DNA of 64,000 nucleotides from Morella rubra (GCA_003952965.2 RXIC02000103.1:108695-172694), one strand, 5' to 3'. Shown: positions 10,961 through 22,720, numbered from the stretch's first letter. A program made the numbers and translations. The notes: a model not told the origin generated them from the sequence alone.

Positions 10961-11770
10961 CTGCACTTAATCTCCATAATCCTTCTAAATCTCCAATGAA
11001 CCACTACATCAGAATTGGTTTAGAAACTCCCGAAAAACCCTATTCATTAAATCCATAAAAGGCTTATGATGCAATAATCAATCCTAACGACATCAATAAG
11101 GATTCATAATAGCAATATCTAGTGTAGAATACCTTCTTAGATGTATTTCTTTCCTAACTCCAAAGATCGCACCCCAAACATAGATAAACATTAGTAAATA
11201 CTTGAGCTCATTACCTTTGGTCAACAAATCATTCATCGGGAGCGGTATAGACCTCTAATAAATTCCTTGAATTCCTTGTTCATGCGCTATTTTATCTTTT
11301 AGGAACCTCAATGACAAGTACAGATCAAATCTATCATAGCCTAATCAAACCCCAATGATACCACATATCAAATCTATCATAGATTAATCAAATCTCAATG
11401 ACAATAACTTCATCACCTCATACCTTCAAATCTAAGATCCAAGCTCAACAATATCAATCCCAAAACTAATCAGAATCTATTATCCTAAAACAACTTCAAA
11501 AGTTTTAATTTCCTAAGCCTCAATGGAATCAAGATCAAGACCTACATTTAGATCGGATTTAAGCCTAGTCCTCTGACTTTGATTTAACATCAGGACCTAT
11601 TAATCTTCAATCACAGTCTTTTATCAATTCTAACCATCTCCTCTATCTCATATTTAACATACTTCATATCCTAAAAGGGCATCTATCCTAGAAATTAACC
11701 TGCAACGAATCTCCTGTAATATCAAGCCTAAGAGACTAAGAATCTCAAAACGCATTAACTAGCCTTGGCC
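10961..11770. other. Unrecognised AT-rich stretch replacing pol core
   Basis: Between integrase tail and protease there is about 0.8 kb without RT, RNase H or integrase-core motifs in any frame I could read. It is A/C-rich on the plus strand and has short repeated words such as ATCAAATCTATCATAG. It marks the internal deletion or replacement of pol. Confidence 0.45.
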
Positions 11771-11776
11771 AATTGA

Positions 11777-12060
11777 TCATCGCCTATACGTTACTAGGGT
11801 CCACCAATCCATTCCAAGGATCACATCAAAATTTCTCATATCCAAGATAATCAAATCTATAGATAATCTTTGTCCTTCTATCTCCATTGGACAATTCTTA
11901 ATCTTCCTTGTACACATACTACTTATCTCCAATGGAGTTACTACATCAAGTCTAACAAATAATGGTTCTACCAATACTCCAAGTCTATTGACACAATTAT
12001 GCGAAATAAAGGAATGCATAGCACCTATATCGTTTACTACTCCACAAGAGAGGGAAAAAT
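11777..12060 (-). pseudogene. Gypsy aspartic protease remnant
   Basis: The minus-strand block 12019-11777 contains HSFISHNCVNRLG and FDVILGMDWW, the typical plant Ty3/gypsy protease end (VILGMDWL-like). The active-site DSG-type triad should lie just upstream, but the frame is broken there (ALVDSGATHSFIS is only partly recognisable). It sits between zinc knuckle and the deleted pol. Confidence 0.7.
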
Positions 12061-12190
12061 ACCTGTCATCACGTTCTCATCCTACTATGCTTCTTTCATA
12101 GATAAAGCAAACACCCTAGCTAGTTCAGTTCCCCTCTGTTGATTACCAAAGTTTCCTCTCTGTTGATTACCAGGGTTAGTAACTTGATTA

Positions 12191-12454
12191 CTACGCATAT
12201 TCTGAGGGTCCTTGTCTCACATGACAATTTTGAGCATAATAATCTAACTTTCCATAAGAAAAACAAGTTATCCCTGCAGCACTAGGACCATTTCTTCTAT
12301 CCCTTTCTTTGTTGCCTCTATTTCCAAAATTGCCTCCTCTCTTCCCTAGTGACTGTCCTTGGGAATTATTTCCTTGGAAAGATTGTTTCTTGCTTTGTTC
12401 ATAAAGAATAGTACTATCCAGTAAAGTATGTTTCACAATCGAGGCTCTATCCAC
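12191..12454 (-). pseudogene. Gypsy gag C-terminus with damaged zinc knuckle
   Basis: The translation is Gly/Asn/Arg-rich (GNNSQGQ, GKRGGNFGNRGN) followed by CFSYGKLDYYAQNC. The spacing is that of a CCHC knuckle, but the second Cys is Tyr and the His is Tyr. This basic, glycine-rich tail normally binds the element's RNA. Confidence 0.7.
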
Positions 12455-12489
12455 TAGAAGCTGAAATTCTCAAACTTATAACAACAAAC

Positions 12490-12900
12490 TGTATCCTTAA
12501 CACGAGACTATAATCCTCTCTTAAACTTACAGGATTTCTTACCCTCATCAGGAATCAAATTTAAAGCAAATCGAGATAATTCTATGAACTCAGTTGCATA
12601 CTCAACTACTGACCTTGTTCCCTGACTTAAGGTAGTAAATTCTTGGGCTTTGGCTTCTCTGATCATTTCAGGAAAATAACGATCTAGAAATTCCATCTTT
12701 AATTGCTCCCAAGTCCATTCGATTTCCAAGAGTTCCTTCTTGGCTTCTCATTTTAGTTGGTACGTGGCGAATTGTATCATTTGATCATTAGTACACTCTA
12801 AAACCTGCACTAGCTCTTCTATGTTCAAAAGCCAATTCTCAGAAAATAAGGTTTCCATACCTCTGTCATAACTACGGGGATGGGGCTAGGCAAATTTTTC
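12490..12900 (-). pseudogene. Gypsy gag (Retrotrans_gag) remnant
   Basis: The block 12729-12508 reads TWEQLKMEFLDRYFPEMI, then AKAQEFTTLSQG and VEYATEFIELSRFA, the conserved plant gypsy gag core. Upstream, to about 12900, the frame is broken but still reads as gag-like minus-strand sequence. Gag forms the particle in which reverse transcription takes place. Confidence 0.8.
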
Positions 12901-13146
12901 AAATGAGATGCCTTCATGAACAATTTCCACTCTTCTTGTTTCATCGCTTTTCCATCTATCTGCCACTATCTCCAAAGAAGCTAGTGTATGTTAAAGATCT
13001 AAGGCAACAAACACAATATCATACTACTCCTATTTATGTGACTATGCTTCCTAGCACCCACATTTTCCTTCAGATCCTTGCTTTCCTAAATCTCAACTCT
13101 AATGCAAAACTATCCTTGCTTTCCTAAACCAAACTTTGATTTCATC

Positions 13147-15323
13147 TGTAATATCCCGGACCGTGAAGACCTCTAGTGCTGTCTTATAGTAATGGACACT
13201 GCTATTAAACTGAGGTTATGGCCAGTGGGAGGATCGTTAAAGCAACAAGATTCTAAGAAATAAACATCATCAAGACCCTTTATTCCAACCTTTGTATCAC
13301 AAAAGAGTATCAATTCTTGCTTTCTATGTACGTCTACAAAACATGGTAGAATAACTACTAAATTCAGTACAGTCTATATAGGTCTTTATCTTATTCTCTT
13401 ATACTCTTCACTTCATCATCGCTAGAAAATATAATCGAGACACTCTCAAGGAGGATGTCTAGGTTCTCAATGACCCAAACCCAACTACTAGCTTAGTATC
13501 AAGACCTCATGAGTCAAACTCTTAGTAAATTCTCCCAGGTACATTCTGAAAATCTGCTAAAAGAATTTAACAAACAACGGTGAGTCCAAATGACTCAGTA
13601 AAGCTAGTGGTTAGAAGAAAAGAATAGCAGATACAAGAAAAAAATATTGAAGAAACCTGCTCATCAATAAAATCTCAAAACAAAGAAGAAAGTAAAAGAA
13701 AAGACTCAGTTCTTTAAAAATGATCTTTTCAATTCTCAACCACCACTCCTCTCACTTCCAGAGTGAATCATTGGGCTAGAGTGACGGTTACAAGTAACCT
13801 CCGTATCTTTGCAGTAGTACTCCCAGAGTAAAATACGGTTTCACTTCTAGAGTGAAATATCCTAATAAAGGATCTTTCTGTATACGACGGAGAGGCCAGA
13901 ATGCCACAACAAGTGGTACACACCTCTTCTGCATAGTACTATTGACGTCTTCAAGTATACATTAAGTATGCATGTCTCATGTCAATGCCCTTACATATCA
14001 TTCATGATATGAAAACACCTTAACCACACTTGTACCTCAACCACATCCCTTTCCAAAGTACAAGATCTAGTATGAATGTCTCATGTCAACACCCATACAT
14101 ATCATACATGATATGCAACACCTTAACCCTTCCTTTGGAAAGCATAGAAACATGATAAAACATTATTCAAAAGAAAGTGTTGTGAAGGAAAAACAGCACT
14201 TTAATTTCTCGGTTAATAGCCGGCTTAACCACCACGTAGAAAAAACTTATTTAGACATAATAAAAAACCAAGAATTTTAAAAAAGAATAGGTTCAAGCTT
14301 TGAAAAACATCTTTTGGGAAATTTTTTGAAAAGAAACGGATCAAAGTTGAAAAACAACTTGTAAACAAATCAAACTTTGAAAATGATACTTTTTCGAAAA
14401 GACGAGCTTGTTCTTCGTCAAGAACAAGAAGAGCACGAAGAACATGAATAAGAGGAATAATAGAAAGGACACAACAACATCAAGAGATGCTAGAATAAGA
14501 AATACAAGAGATTCACAAAATCATCTTGAAAACTTTTGAATTGAAATCAAAGATAACCAACTAAACTTTACCTCTACTGTAGCCGAACTCGTCCTATGAT
14601 CTTCTAAGTTTTGATTCTTCCTTGTCTATTTGAATTCCCTCTTGCTTCCTCTAGCCTTTCCTCTTCTTCACTACTCAGTTTCTCTCTTTGTGAAGCTCTA
14701 CGTTTTCACTCAAATGTGAGATTTTCTAGTGGCCGACCCTTTATTTTTAGGCTTCCAAGACTTAGTTGCTAAGTTTCGTCAATTATCCAAAAGATTATCC
14801 TTTCATCATTATCCACAAGTCATCTCTATCCAATTTTATCTCTATCCACAAGTCATACCAGTCATCTCTATCCACAATTTCATCTCTATCCACAATTCAT
14901 CTTATCCATAATTCATCTCTATCTATAGTTCATCTCTATCCACAATTTATCTTATATAATTCCAAAAATCGATCTACTAGCTTCAAAAAATAAAAAGTCT
15001 CCAAAATTGAACCATAAACTCGTGGATGAACTCCTGACATATTAGTGAAATAAAAATCATGGGGTTCGGTTTTTGAGAAAAACTGTCCTACTAGCTTGAG
15101 AAATTAAATTGATCCAATACGTGCTCCTCAACATCCTGAACAAAAACTCAATTACATGGGAACTCCAAATCTCACTTAATCATGTCTAGATTAAGGTTTT
15201 AACACTATACATGAAGTATAATTAATCTCACTTAGTCACTAATTACCCCCGAATGCACTACTAAACGAAAACTCAATTTCATAGAAAAATATGTTATGCT
15301 AAGCAAAAGCTCGGGGTATGACA
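13147..15323 (-). repeat. Gypsy 5' LTR (element orientation)
   Basis: It starts at TGTAATATCCCGGACC and ends CTCGGGGTATGACA on the plus strand, so the termini are TG..CA. It aligns along its whole length with 8179-10361. No good tRNA-Met primer site follows its inner end (plus-strand flank TTTGATTTCATC), so the primer site is either mutated or of another tRNA type. Confidence 0.85.
14815..14950 (+). repeat. CATCTCTATCCACAATTT tandem repeat in 5' LTR
   Basis: This is the same 18-bp-unit array as in the other LTR, with fewer and more rearranged units (TCATCTTATCCA variants). Confidence 0.75.
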
Positions 15324-16640
15324 GCGTGGCATACACGTGTTTAGTGCGGACGATGATTACAAACAAAAATCATTTTAAACCATGTCTGGACGTCTTGAAC
15401 ACCGTCCGGATGTCTACACAACAATCGCATGGCTTACACGTGTTTAATGAGGACGACGGTTGAAAATAGCTGTAACTGTCCGTATGCGCATCAGTACGTA
15501 GAGACATGACATGACGTTTATTCAGCCAAATATGTGCTTCCACATTGCGCAATGTGAGGAGAATACTGTCTGGACGGTGTATCTTCGTCCAGATGCAGTT
15601 AATATTTTGAATTGTTTTAAATGGTTTGAGGTCTGGAATTTACTAAGGTTGAATTTTATTGGGGCACATGTACACAAAGGTGTCCGAACGGGTATAACAT
15701 ATCCAGGCAGAGTACACGGATTACCAAATACGAACAGTTTGACATTTTAAGTTATGTTGTGTGACATATCCTCTCAAATCTCTCAACCCTCACCTATTCT
15801 TTTCCCAAATCTTTATGTAATCTCCTTCATTCTAGGTCTTAATCATGTCCAGGAAAGATTTATTCAATTTTAGTTGTAAAAATCTTGTTTTTTTTGGAGT
15901 TTTACGTAGAAAATTTCAATCTCATTTTTTGGATACTCATTGTCTTTTTTGATTTTTTTTTTTTAATAGACATTGATTGTGCTAAGTATTAGGATTTTTT
16001 TAAGTACTAGGATTGTTATTTTTGGTTATGTATTTGGAAGTGCGTGGGAGGTGGAGGGTGGCTATGATGGTTGAGTTAACTCGGCCATGTTCCCCGATGC
16101 GTCCGAACGGAGTTTGCAGACATTCGGACGCCTATTCGTATCCTTAAATGAATAAGTTGTCGTTTTGCATTTTTCCGGACGGGTTTTGCACATGTTTGGA
16201 CACGTTGTCATATGCTTTAAAGAATACGTTGTCATTTTGATTGGGTCTGGACGCGTTATTCAAATTCTTTGGACGCTAGTTTATATTTATTTTGAATATC
16301 TATTTGCTTTCTCTTTGTTTGGACAGCTTTGGTTAGCTATTTGAACGTGTTGATGGAAACATCGGCGTTTCCATCATGGTAGAATTTTAAGTTGTCCTTT
16401 AGAATTCTGTTCGGACGCTCAAGATATGGTGTTGGGATGCTTCTGATGAAAGCGTGATCGTTTTCATGCTATCTGAATGGTTGTTTCAACCTTTGGGACG
16501 TCTCTTGATGTCAAATGGTGATGTTTCGCAAAGTGTTTTGTTTCTATGCTTTCCGTGCGAACGTCTTTATTAACTGTTTGAACGTGTTACACTTGTGTGA
16601 ATGTGCATCCTAACTGTGTGAACTTTTTTTTGCCGGTTAA
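15324..16640 (+). other. Element A subterminal and leader DNA
   Basis: No gene is present. Many CGTCCGGAC-like and CGTTCGAAC-like motifs are scattered through it. 15406-15560 matches element B 42110-41970 on the opposite strand (for example GCATGGCTTACACGTGTTTA versus a GCATGGCTTTTATGTGTTTA match). 16030-16100, with GTGGGAGGTGGAGGG, matches B near 41.45 kb. Confidence 0.65.
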
Positions 16641-16645
16641 GAAAA

Positions 16646-16733
16646 ATGAGCAAGCATCCGCACATCGATTTGTGTCTCCCAGCAGCCAGGCAGATCTTGT
16701 GGCAACACTATTCAGAAATTAGCCATATATTGA
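16646..16733 (+). pseudogene. Element A fused first exon
   Basis: It opens ATGAGCAAGCATCC, almost the same as the start of B's Transposase_32-like ORF (ATGAGCAAGCGTCC at 40901, minus strand). It then continues into CAACACTATTCAGAAATTAGCC, which matches the end of B's TNP2/DUF4218 gene near 37.75 kb. A GTAAG splice donor follows at 16734. The exon thus joins the start of one gene to the tail of the next, the signature of the internal deletion. The product would be short, so a function is doubtful. Confidence 0.55.
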
Positions 16734-16999
16734 GTAAGCACATATTACAATATTTCTCATTTAAACAGTTATCAGTTCATGATATTTTTTTATTATAAAA
16801 TATCTTATTTGTTTATCGGAGCACTTCGAAGAGATGAGGAGGCAATCGCCAATAAATGTTGATAGGAGGCACGAAGAAGATTTTCGTTATGGTTTAGAAA
16901 TCGGGTATTTATTTAATTTTGTCTCTATTATATGTTTATTGTTAATGAATCTTTTTTTTTTTAATTTTTTTATTTAACACGTGTTTTTATTTTAGATTC

Positions 17000-17728
17000 A
17001 AACTATGCTAATGAAATCCGGGCTCGGTGTTGGATGATTTGTATGCATTAGCATCCGGTCCGGATCAACAGGCACTTTGTTATTTTGGGTGTATAGTGAA
17101 TGGAGTTAGGTTTCATACGGTCTTCGTGAACAATTTCAGTACTTAGAATAGTGACGTGTTTTTTGGGGGACCATACTGGGGAAGATGTTGATTTTTATGG
17201 CCAAGTCGTGGAGATTTACGCGTTGCGTTATTTGCGCTAGAATTTAGTTTATTTACTCAAATGTGACTGGTTTGACTTAGGTACTCAAAATTTAGGTCTT
17301 GATAAAAGTGGTCTGTTTGTTAGTATTAACACATCCCGAAAGTGGTACAAAGACACCCGTTCATGTAGCTTCTTAGGGGAATCAAGTGTTTTATATCGAT
17401 GATATGAAGTTGGGTGGTCACTGGAAGATTGTTCAAAAGATTATCCCTAGAAACACGTATGATATTCCACCTATTGAAGAGGAAGCTAGTGAAGATGGAG
17501 AAGGACCGTCGAACCGTGAAGCATACCAAGGAGAATGAGTCTATTGAGCTTTTTGTGGACTTTAGCTCCTTTGACATGATCCCGTTGACTAGAAATGACG
17601 TCGAGGCTTATGTGCCGGTAACCGATGAGAGTGGTCTACAACAGCGTGAAATAGAAAAAAACGATGATTCCTCGGAATCGTTCAGTGAAGATTGTAGTGA
17701 TTCTGAAGAATATGACTCCGAGGACTAA
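17000..17728 (+). pseudogene. Element A DUF4216-type gene segment
   Basis: In shifting frames the translation gives YALASGPDQQALCYFGCIVNG, a DVDFYG-like block, LFTQM..WFDL, QVFYIDDMKLGGHWKIVQKI and then an acidic C-terminus (SFSEDCSDSEEYDSED, stop at 17728). This is the DUF4216 module found in plant CACTA elements. Compared with B there is an extra G near 17532 that moves the frame. The acidic tail is intact in the 17414-17728 frame. In CACTA elements it follows the TNP2 transposase, probably as part of the same transcript. Confidence 0.65.
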
Positions 17729-18069
17729 AGTAACTTTATCGTTTCAATTTACTTTGCATTTTATTTATATTCATTTTGAGTAACATAATTCATTGTTTTT
17801 TTTTCACTAATATTGATTTATTTGGTCATAGGACGACGTCATGCAGCGGGAGGAAAACATCTTTGGTGCGATTTATCGGTTCGAGTGAGTAGGTACACTA
17901 GCATGTAGGGTCCTTCACTTAGAGAATGAACCGTCCCCTACCACAGCAAGTCCAGTAGGCACCCAAAGTAGTTGTGCGTGTAAGTATCTTACCCTGTCGA
18001 TTTGATTAAATATTATGACTTTTAAATTTTATGCTAACTGATTTTTAAATTTATTATTCTTCATTTGTA

Positions 18070-19440
18070 GCGAATCCGGATCAAGCATGGAAATAGTACG
18101 CGTGGGATTGCATTACTCAAGGCTCGTCGAGGAAAGCTGACTGCCCATATCCTTGATGGACATACGGGCGGTGATGACAAGGCGTCCTCAATGCTCTCAA
18201 GTCATATTGGTGCGCTCGTTCGACACCATGTCCCATTTCAGACGAATAAGTGGAGGGAGGTCCCGAAGGTTAAATCATACGTGATGAACCGAGTGTTGGT
18301 AAGTATAATTTATTAAATTTTAATTGTTGCAAAATTTTATACGTACTAACTGTTATATATGTTAAGGATGACTTCCAACTAGATTATGATTAACCCGAGG
18401 ATCGCATCACTGTGACGTCTACGATGAACACATCGTACAGGACGCACAAAATAGAATGTTCCAGCATTACTTGGTGTTCAATTCCAAAGAAGAGGCGTTA
18501 GAGCACCCGTATCCCAATATGAACAGGAAGAATGGACTTGTGTTTGTGATTTATTCACGAGCGAGGAATTTCAGGTTAAAATTTTTTATTCTGTCCTGAA
18601 CGTTTATTTTATTTTATTATTAATTGTGGTAACAACTGTAAATGTACAATACAGAGGAGGAGTGCAATCAACAAGGAGAATAGAGCTAAGCTGAAGATTG
18701 TACACACATCGGAGCGAAGTCCTTCCAACGCGCGAGAGCATTGTTAGTAAGTAATAAATTTACATTTTAGAGATATTACTTAAATAAATGACTTAGGTAT
18801 TTTAATATGCACGTTTTATATTTCTTTTGATAGAGAAAAATCCAAATTTGATTGAGATTAATCCTGCGTTGCTTTATAAAAAACACATACTAATAAGGAT
18901 GGCATGCAGACATCAGAAGATGCACGGAAAATTTTTGTAAGTTATAACATTAGATTTAATGATGCATTCGTTATCTCTTATGTTTCATATGTGCTAACTT
19001 TAACTTTCTTTTCTAATTTTGTAGGAAAAATGGAGGCGTTACAGTTGCAGAGTCAAAGGGAAAGTCATACACAAAGTGGAGATTTTCGCTGAGGTGTTGG
19101 GGACGAAAGCGGGTTACGTGCGAGGTTTAGGCCGTTCAGTACGATTGTTGGATCATCTTCATCAGTATCGTCCGTTGATTTGTCCCGGAGATTGGAGGAG
19201 GCTAGATTAGAGATTGAGGAGATGAGGGCTAGACAGATGGAATATGAAGCGCTTCTAGTTAAGCTGTTAGAAATGGAGCAGACGATGCGAGAACATCTAG
19301 CAGATGATGGAGCAGTAGTGGAAGAAAGAAAAGAGCATCAGAAGATGATGCAGGAGCAGAACGAAACTAGTAGAACAGCATGAACGGAGATACAACTAAT
19401 GGAACAACAAATGCATAAGCAGATGATGGAGCAAATCAAA
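18070..19440 (+). pseudogene. Element A Transposase_24-like gene with coiled-coil tail
   Basis: Several short exons separated by AT-rich introns encode pieces of the plant En/Spm accessory transposase family (Transposase_24): DDFQLDYD, then TMNTSYRTHK, RSAINKENRAKLKIVHT, NPNLIEINPALLYKK, then MEALQLQSQ and VRGLGRSV in broken frames. The last part (19180-19383) is a charged coiled coil, RLEEARLEIEEMRARQMEYE. Such proteins are thought to bind the subterminal repeats, as TNPA does in Spm. Stops and frameshifts make this copy non-functional. The same gene is at 36.5-34.9 kb in element B. Confidence 0.65.
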
Positions 19441-20340
19441 TAGCTGACATCCCTTACGACGCCCAAGAGAAAATTTGGGTAGATTTATGTATTTTCACTA
19501 CTTGAACAATACTTATCGATTATGTATTTTATTTACTTAATGACGATTACATATTTGTAGATATTTTATTATTATTATTATGAGTATTGAATATCTTTCT
19601 ATTCGTATTATTTGTAAAATATTTTTAAATTTTTAATAAATTAATTCAAATACGTAACAAAGGGTTCAAACGATAATAAGGTCGTCGCACGATTTGGTTG
19701 GTTAGATGTGTGCATGCATAACAATCCGTCCGCACACTTCGTATGAAATAGATTCGTCCGTAGGGTTATTCTTCCGTGCACACGGTCCTTAATTAACAAA
19801 CCTTTCGAAGTTAAGAAAACACGTTCCAACCATTGAATGGGTGATTTATGATCATGAATGTTCATGGTTAATAAGCGACAAATGTATTTTGTGATGTATG
19901 ATCTGTCACGACAAAATGCGTCACATACGTGCGAAGGATGGGTACTGGACGACGTCAGGTTCAACGTTTGCTGTCTTTTCGAGGAAATGGTTTCGATTTT
20001 GTCACCCAAAACTTGGTGGGTTTCTGTTTCGTCACAAAAAACTATTTAAAAAATAAGACGTTTTAACGGTGTGCGTTATGTACCATCATGAGTTATATGC
20101 GTCGTTGCGTACGAACATTAACAAACACTTCCATTCGTGTATTATTCCATGATTATGCTTTTCGTTCCCCAGAGACAAATGACGTGTTTGAAGAACAAGT
20201 TACAAAAATGCCGAACGGACGGATGTAATGACGATTTTGAAGTTCGTCAAAGCAAAAATTCGGACGATACTGTCCAGACAGTTTTGCGTGACAAACACAG
20301 AAATTCTCACTTAAAACCTTTGCTGATTAGGTGACAACTC

Positions 20341-20424
20341 ATTTTGTAACCCGAAACTTTGCGACTAAATATGCACTTTGGGTGACAAAATTTTTTGACA
20401 CCCAAAGTGCATTTTCTTATAGTG
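20341..20424 (+). repeat. Right terminal region of CACTA element A
   Basis: Inverted words GCACTTTGGGTGACAAA and TTTGACACCCAAAGTGC form a local hairpin, and the end is TTCTTATAGTG. Element B has the same design at both ends. Confidence 0.75.
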
Positions 20425-21390
20425 ATATAGGCAAACCAACGAAACATATATGTTAAGCTAAACCTGTTAAATTATGCTTTCGAGTCTGTAATTCATGTTG
20501 TTCTGCAGAACATTATTTCTCTATTCTTGCTCTCCCAGACTACATTAACTTTTGATATTTTAAAATAGTCCAAATTTACTTTTCGGAGAAACATCATATA
20601 CAGTATATATGCCACATAAGTTGCTAGAAAAAAAAAACCGATTTTTATCCACCGTTCGATTATGCTATTAAAAGAGATGAAGATTGACTGAAATGGTTCT
20701 CGATCATAGGCAAAATTAGAAAAAAAATCAAACAATTGAATAAAATATTAAAAATGAAATTGATCAATTTTTATATTTTTATAGTAGACCATAAAATAAT
20801 TGACATAAATCAGAAATTGTAATCAACTCAGCGTGCATAAAATTTTTTTCAACTCAGCGTGCATCTTATCTTCCTAAATCAGAAATTGTAATCAATATAA
20901 CGCTTAAATAATTGACAAAAATAATCAACAAAAAAATTTACCTGAATGAAAAAATAAAAAACTTACCTATACATCTACTCGATGTTGTTTTTGGTGATCC
21001 AATATCAGCGTAGGAAAAGCTAAGGCCCCAGACAAGGCTGATGCAGCTGAAGGATTATATGTAACATGTTTACATCGATCAAACATATTGTGATCTATCG
21101 AACACGTTCAAAACCTTTTTTTTATTTGTTAGGAAAATTATAAGTTTTACATTATGCACGACAAATCTAAATAAAAAGGTGTTGGGTCTGAAATGGATTT
21201 GCATCACTATAACAATATTAACATCCACAGAAATCAATGGAGAGAATAAAAAAGTTGATACAACATTTTCAAACCAGCATCTTTCATTGTATGGAAAGAA
21301 ATAGAGAGCAATACTCTGGTCAGTAGGGCCGGACATCTGAAAACCTTTTAATCACACATAAGACCTACAAATAAGTTCTTTGCATGTTCT
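20425..21390. other. AT-rich flank with a possible host exon
   Basis: This is mostly non-coding, A/T-rich DNA with short direct repeats (AATCAGAAATTGTAATCAA appears twice near 20.81 and 20.88 kb; CAACTCAGCGTGCAT twice). No open frame shows a known domain except the small fragment listed at 21250-21336. Confidence 0.4.
21250..21336 (-). pseudogene. Possible exon with an IALYFFP motif
   Basis: On the minus strand a pyrimidine-rich run ending TTTTCAG precedes an open stretch with TDQSIALYFFPYNERC. An (I/A)LYFFP motif is typical of the domain next to the PHD finger in plant AIPP2-like proteins. Only about 29 codons look exon-like, and I could not find neighbouring exons. It may be a captured or relic host exon, or chance. 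Confidence 0.25.
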
Positions 21391-21404
21391 AGTTTGGAGG
21401 AAAT

Positions 21405-21830
21405 GGGCAGGGAAAAAGAGTGCTTAAAGTACTGTTTGAACTCATTTTTCATACACTCGAACAATTCTTTTTTATCTGAACGACGTCTTTAATTAATTTT
21501 CAAAAATCATTCTAACGTTTATTGAAACGACATTCGAACATGTTTTATAAAGTGAAACAATGTCATTTCATCATTTTTAGCGTTCGAATGATATTGTTTT
21601 CGCTTGAACGGTACACCAAAAAGGGGCCGAAAAAAACGCACTTAAAATATTGTTTGAACTTGTTTTTCACTCGCTCGAACGATTCCTTTTTTATCTGAAG
21701 GACATCGTTAGTTTTCAAATAACGTTCTAACTGTTATTGAAGTATCGTTCAAACGCTTTTTAGAAAATTAAACAACATTGTTTCATGCTTTTTAAAGTTC
21801 GAACGGTGATTTATATGTTAGAACAATTTT
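21405..21830 (+). repeat. Tandem duplication of about 210 bp
   Basis: Two copies begin near 21415 (AAAAGAGTGCTTAAAGTACT) and 21628 (AAAAAACGCACTTAAAATAT). Both continue with GTTTGAACT, TTCACTCG- and TTTTTTATCTGAA-like blocks. They contain TTCGAAC motifs like the ends of CACTA A and B, so they may be subterminal DNA of another element. 30296-30640 has similar motifs on the other side of EPRV2. Confidence 0.65.
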
Positions 21831-22127
21831 GAGAATATTTTAAATAAAACTTAAATAATATGTAATTAAATTATAAGCATAATTTTATTAACTACAGACC
21901 TATTATAGCACATGTGTGGGAGTATGGAAATATTTTTAGTACTCAATTACGTATTAGTATATAAACACAGCATATTTATCTATGTAAGTGTAATAGTATA
22001 TGTATTAACTGTTGAATGTTAAGTATATATAAACTTTATTGGTACTTAACGATGTCTAAGTAATTACAAACACATGTAAATATCATAGCATATGTATGAG
22101 AGTAGGAAAATCCTATTACTACAAATA

Positions 22128-22364
22128 GATGATATGTATAATATACTAGTAATATATTAAATAATATGTATAAGGTACTATATATTAAATAATATGTATA
22201 AGTTACTATATATGAAATAATATGTACAAGGTACTAATATATAATATGTATAAGGTACTATTATATAATATGTATAAGGAATATATATTAAATAATATGT
22301 AAAGGTACTATTAAATAATATGTATAAGACTATATATTAAATAATATGTATAAGTTACTATATA
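22128..22364 (+). repeat. AT-rich minisatellite, left part
   Basis: Degenerate tandem units of about 28 bp, consensus AATAATATGTATAAGGTACT plus ATATATTAA, repeat some 8 times. The array stops where EPRV2 sequence begins and resumes at 30206. Confidence 0.85.
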
Positions 22365-22491
22365 TTAAACCAACTACACAAAGACCATCCACTTCAAATG
22401 AACCTCCAATAGAATCACTTATACCAGAAATAATATATACAGATAATAATTTACAATTCCCACGATATGAAAATCTCCACTCTGATCCGTC
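22365..22491 (+). repeat. Inverted copy of an EPRV2 coat-upstream segment
   Basis: This 127-bp segment is the reverse complement of 25194-25314, with only a few differences over the shared length (both read CACTTCAAATGAACCTCC). It joins the minisatellite on one side and protease sequence on the other. It is therefore a rearranged viral filler at the integration junction. Confidence 0.85.
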
Positions 22492-22494
22492 TCC

Positions 22495-22720
22495 ATTATT
22501 ACATATATGTACATTTGGAACTTTATAATTAATAGCTAATTTTTGACCGTCAGCTTGAGATAAGCGTTCGTTTGTTTTTTCAAAATATTTGAATCAATTA
22601 AACCTTCTTGTATGCAATTTAAATCAGCACCAGAATCTACTAATGCTATTGTTGTAAAAGTAAATCATGAATACGTATAGTAATTTCTACATGCCATTTT
22701 TGAAAAATAATACGATCAAT
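22495..22720 (-). pseudogene. EPRV2 aspartic protease domain
   Basis: The minus strand encodes IALVDSGADLNC, with the DSGAD active site at 22623-22637. The segment stops at about 22495, where the viral circle is broken; the next viral residues are at the other end of the insert near 30.2 kb. The protease would release RT and coat proteins from the polyprotein. The frame is interrupted at about 22650. Confidence 0.8.

Larger units (their letters stand above)
8179..15323 (-). mobile_element. Ty3/gypsy retrotransposon, internally deleted
   Basis: Two 2.2-kb direct repeats (8179-10361 and 13147-15323) flank remnants of gag, zinc knuckle, protease and the integrase C-terminus on the minus strand. 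In element orientation the LTR starts TGTCATACCCCGAGC and ends ATATTACA, the TG..CA form of plant gypsy LTRs. The RT, RNase H and integrase core expected between protease and integrase tail are missing, so this copy cannot move by itself. The two LTRs differ at many positions, which suggests some age. A clear 5-bp target duplication is not visible (GCATA versus GCGTG). Confidence 0.85.
15324..20424 (+). mobile_element. CACTA element A, right part, no TNP2
   Basis: The right terminal repeat is TTCTTATAGTG ending at 20424 (reverse complement CACTATAAGAA), preceded by TTTGGGTGACAAA-type inverted words. The contents align in order with element B read on its minus strand: leader (15.4-16.1 kb with 42.1-41.4 kb), an ATG exon, DUF4216-like gene, then Transposase_24-like gene. 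The TNP2 and DUF4218 part, about 3.2 kb in B, is missing. A is therefore an internally deleted, non-autonomous derivative. Its left end is lost or lies across the gypsy insertion. Confidence 0.75.

Noticed and set aside
22128-22364. AT tandem array considered as a CRISPR or centromeric satellite
   Set aside because: Units are degenerate, AT-only and without spacers, and the array is only a few hundred bases long.
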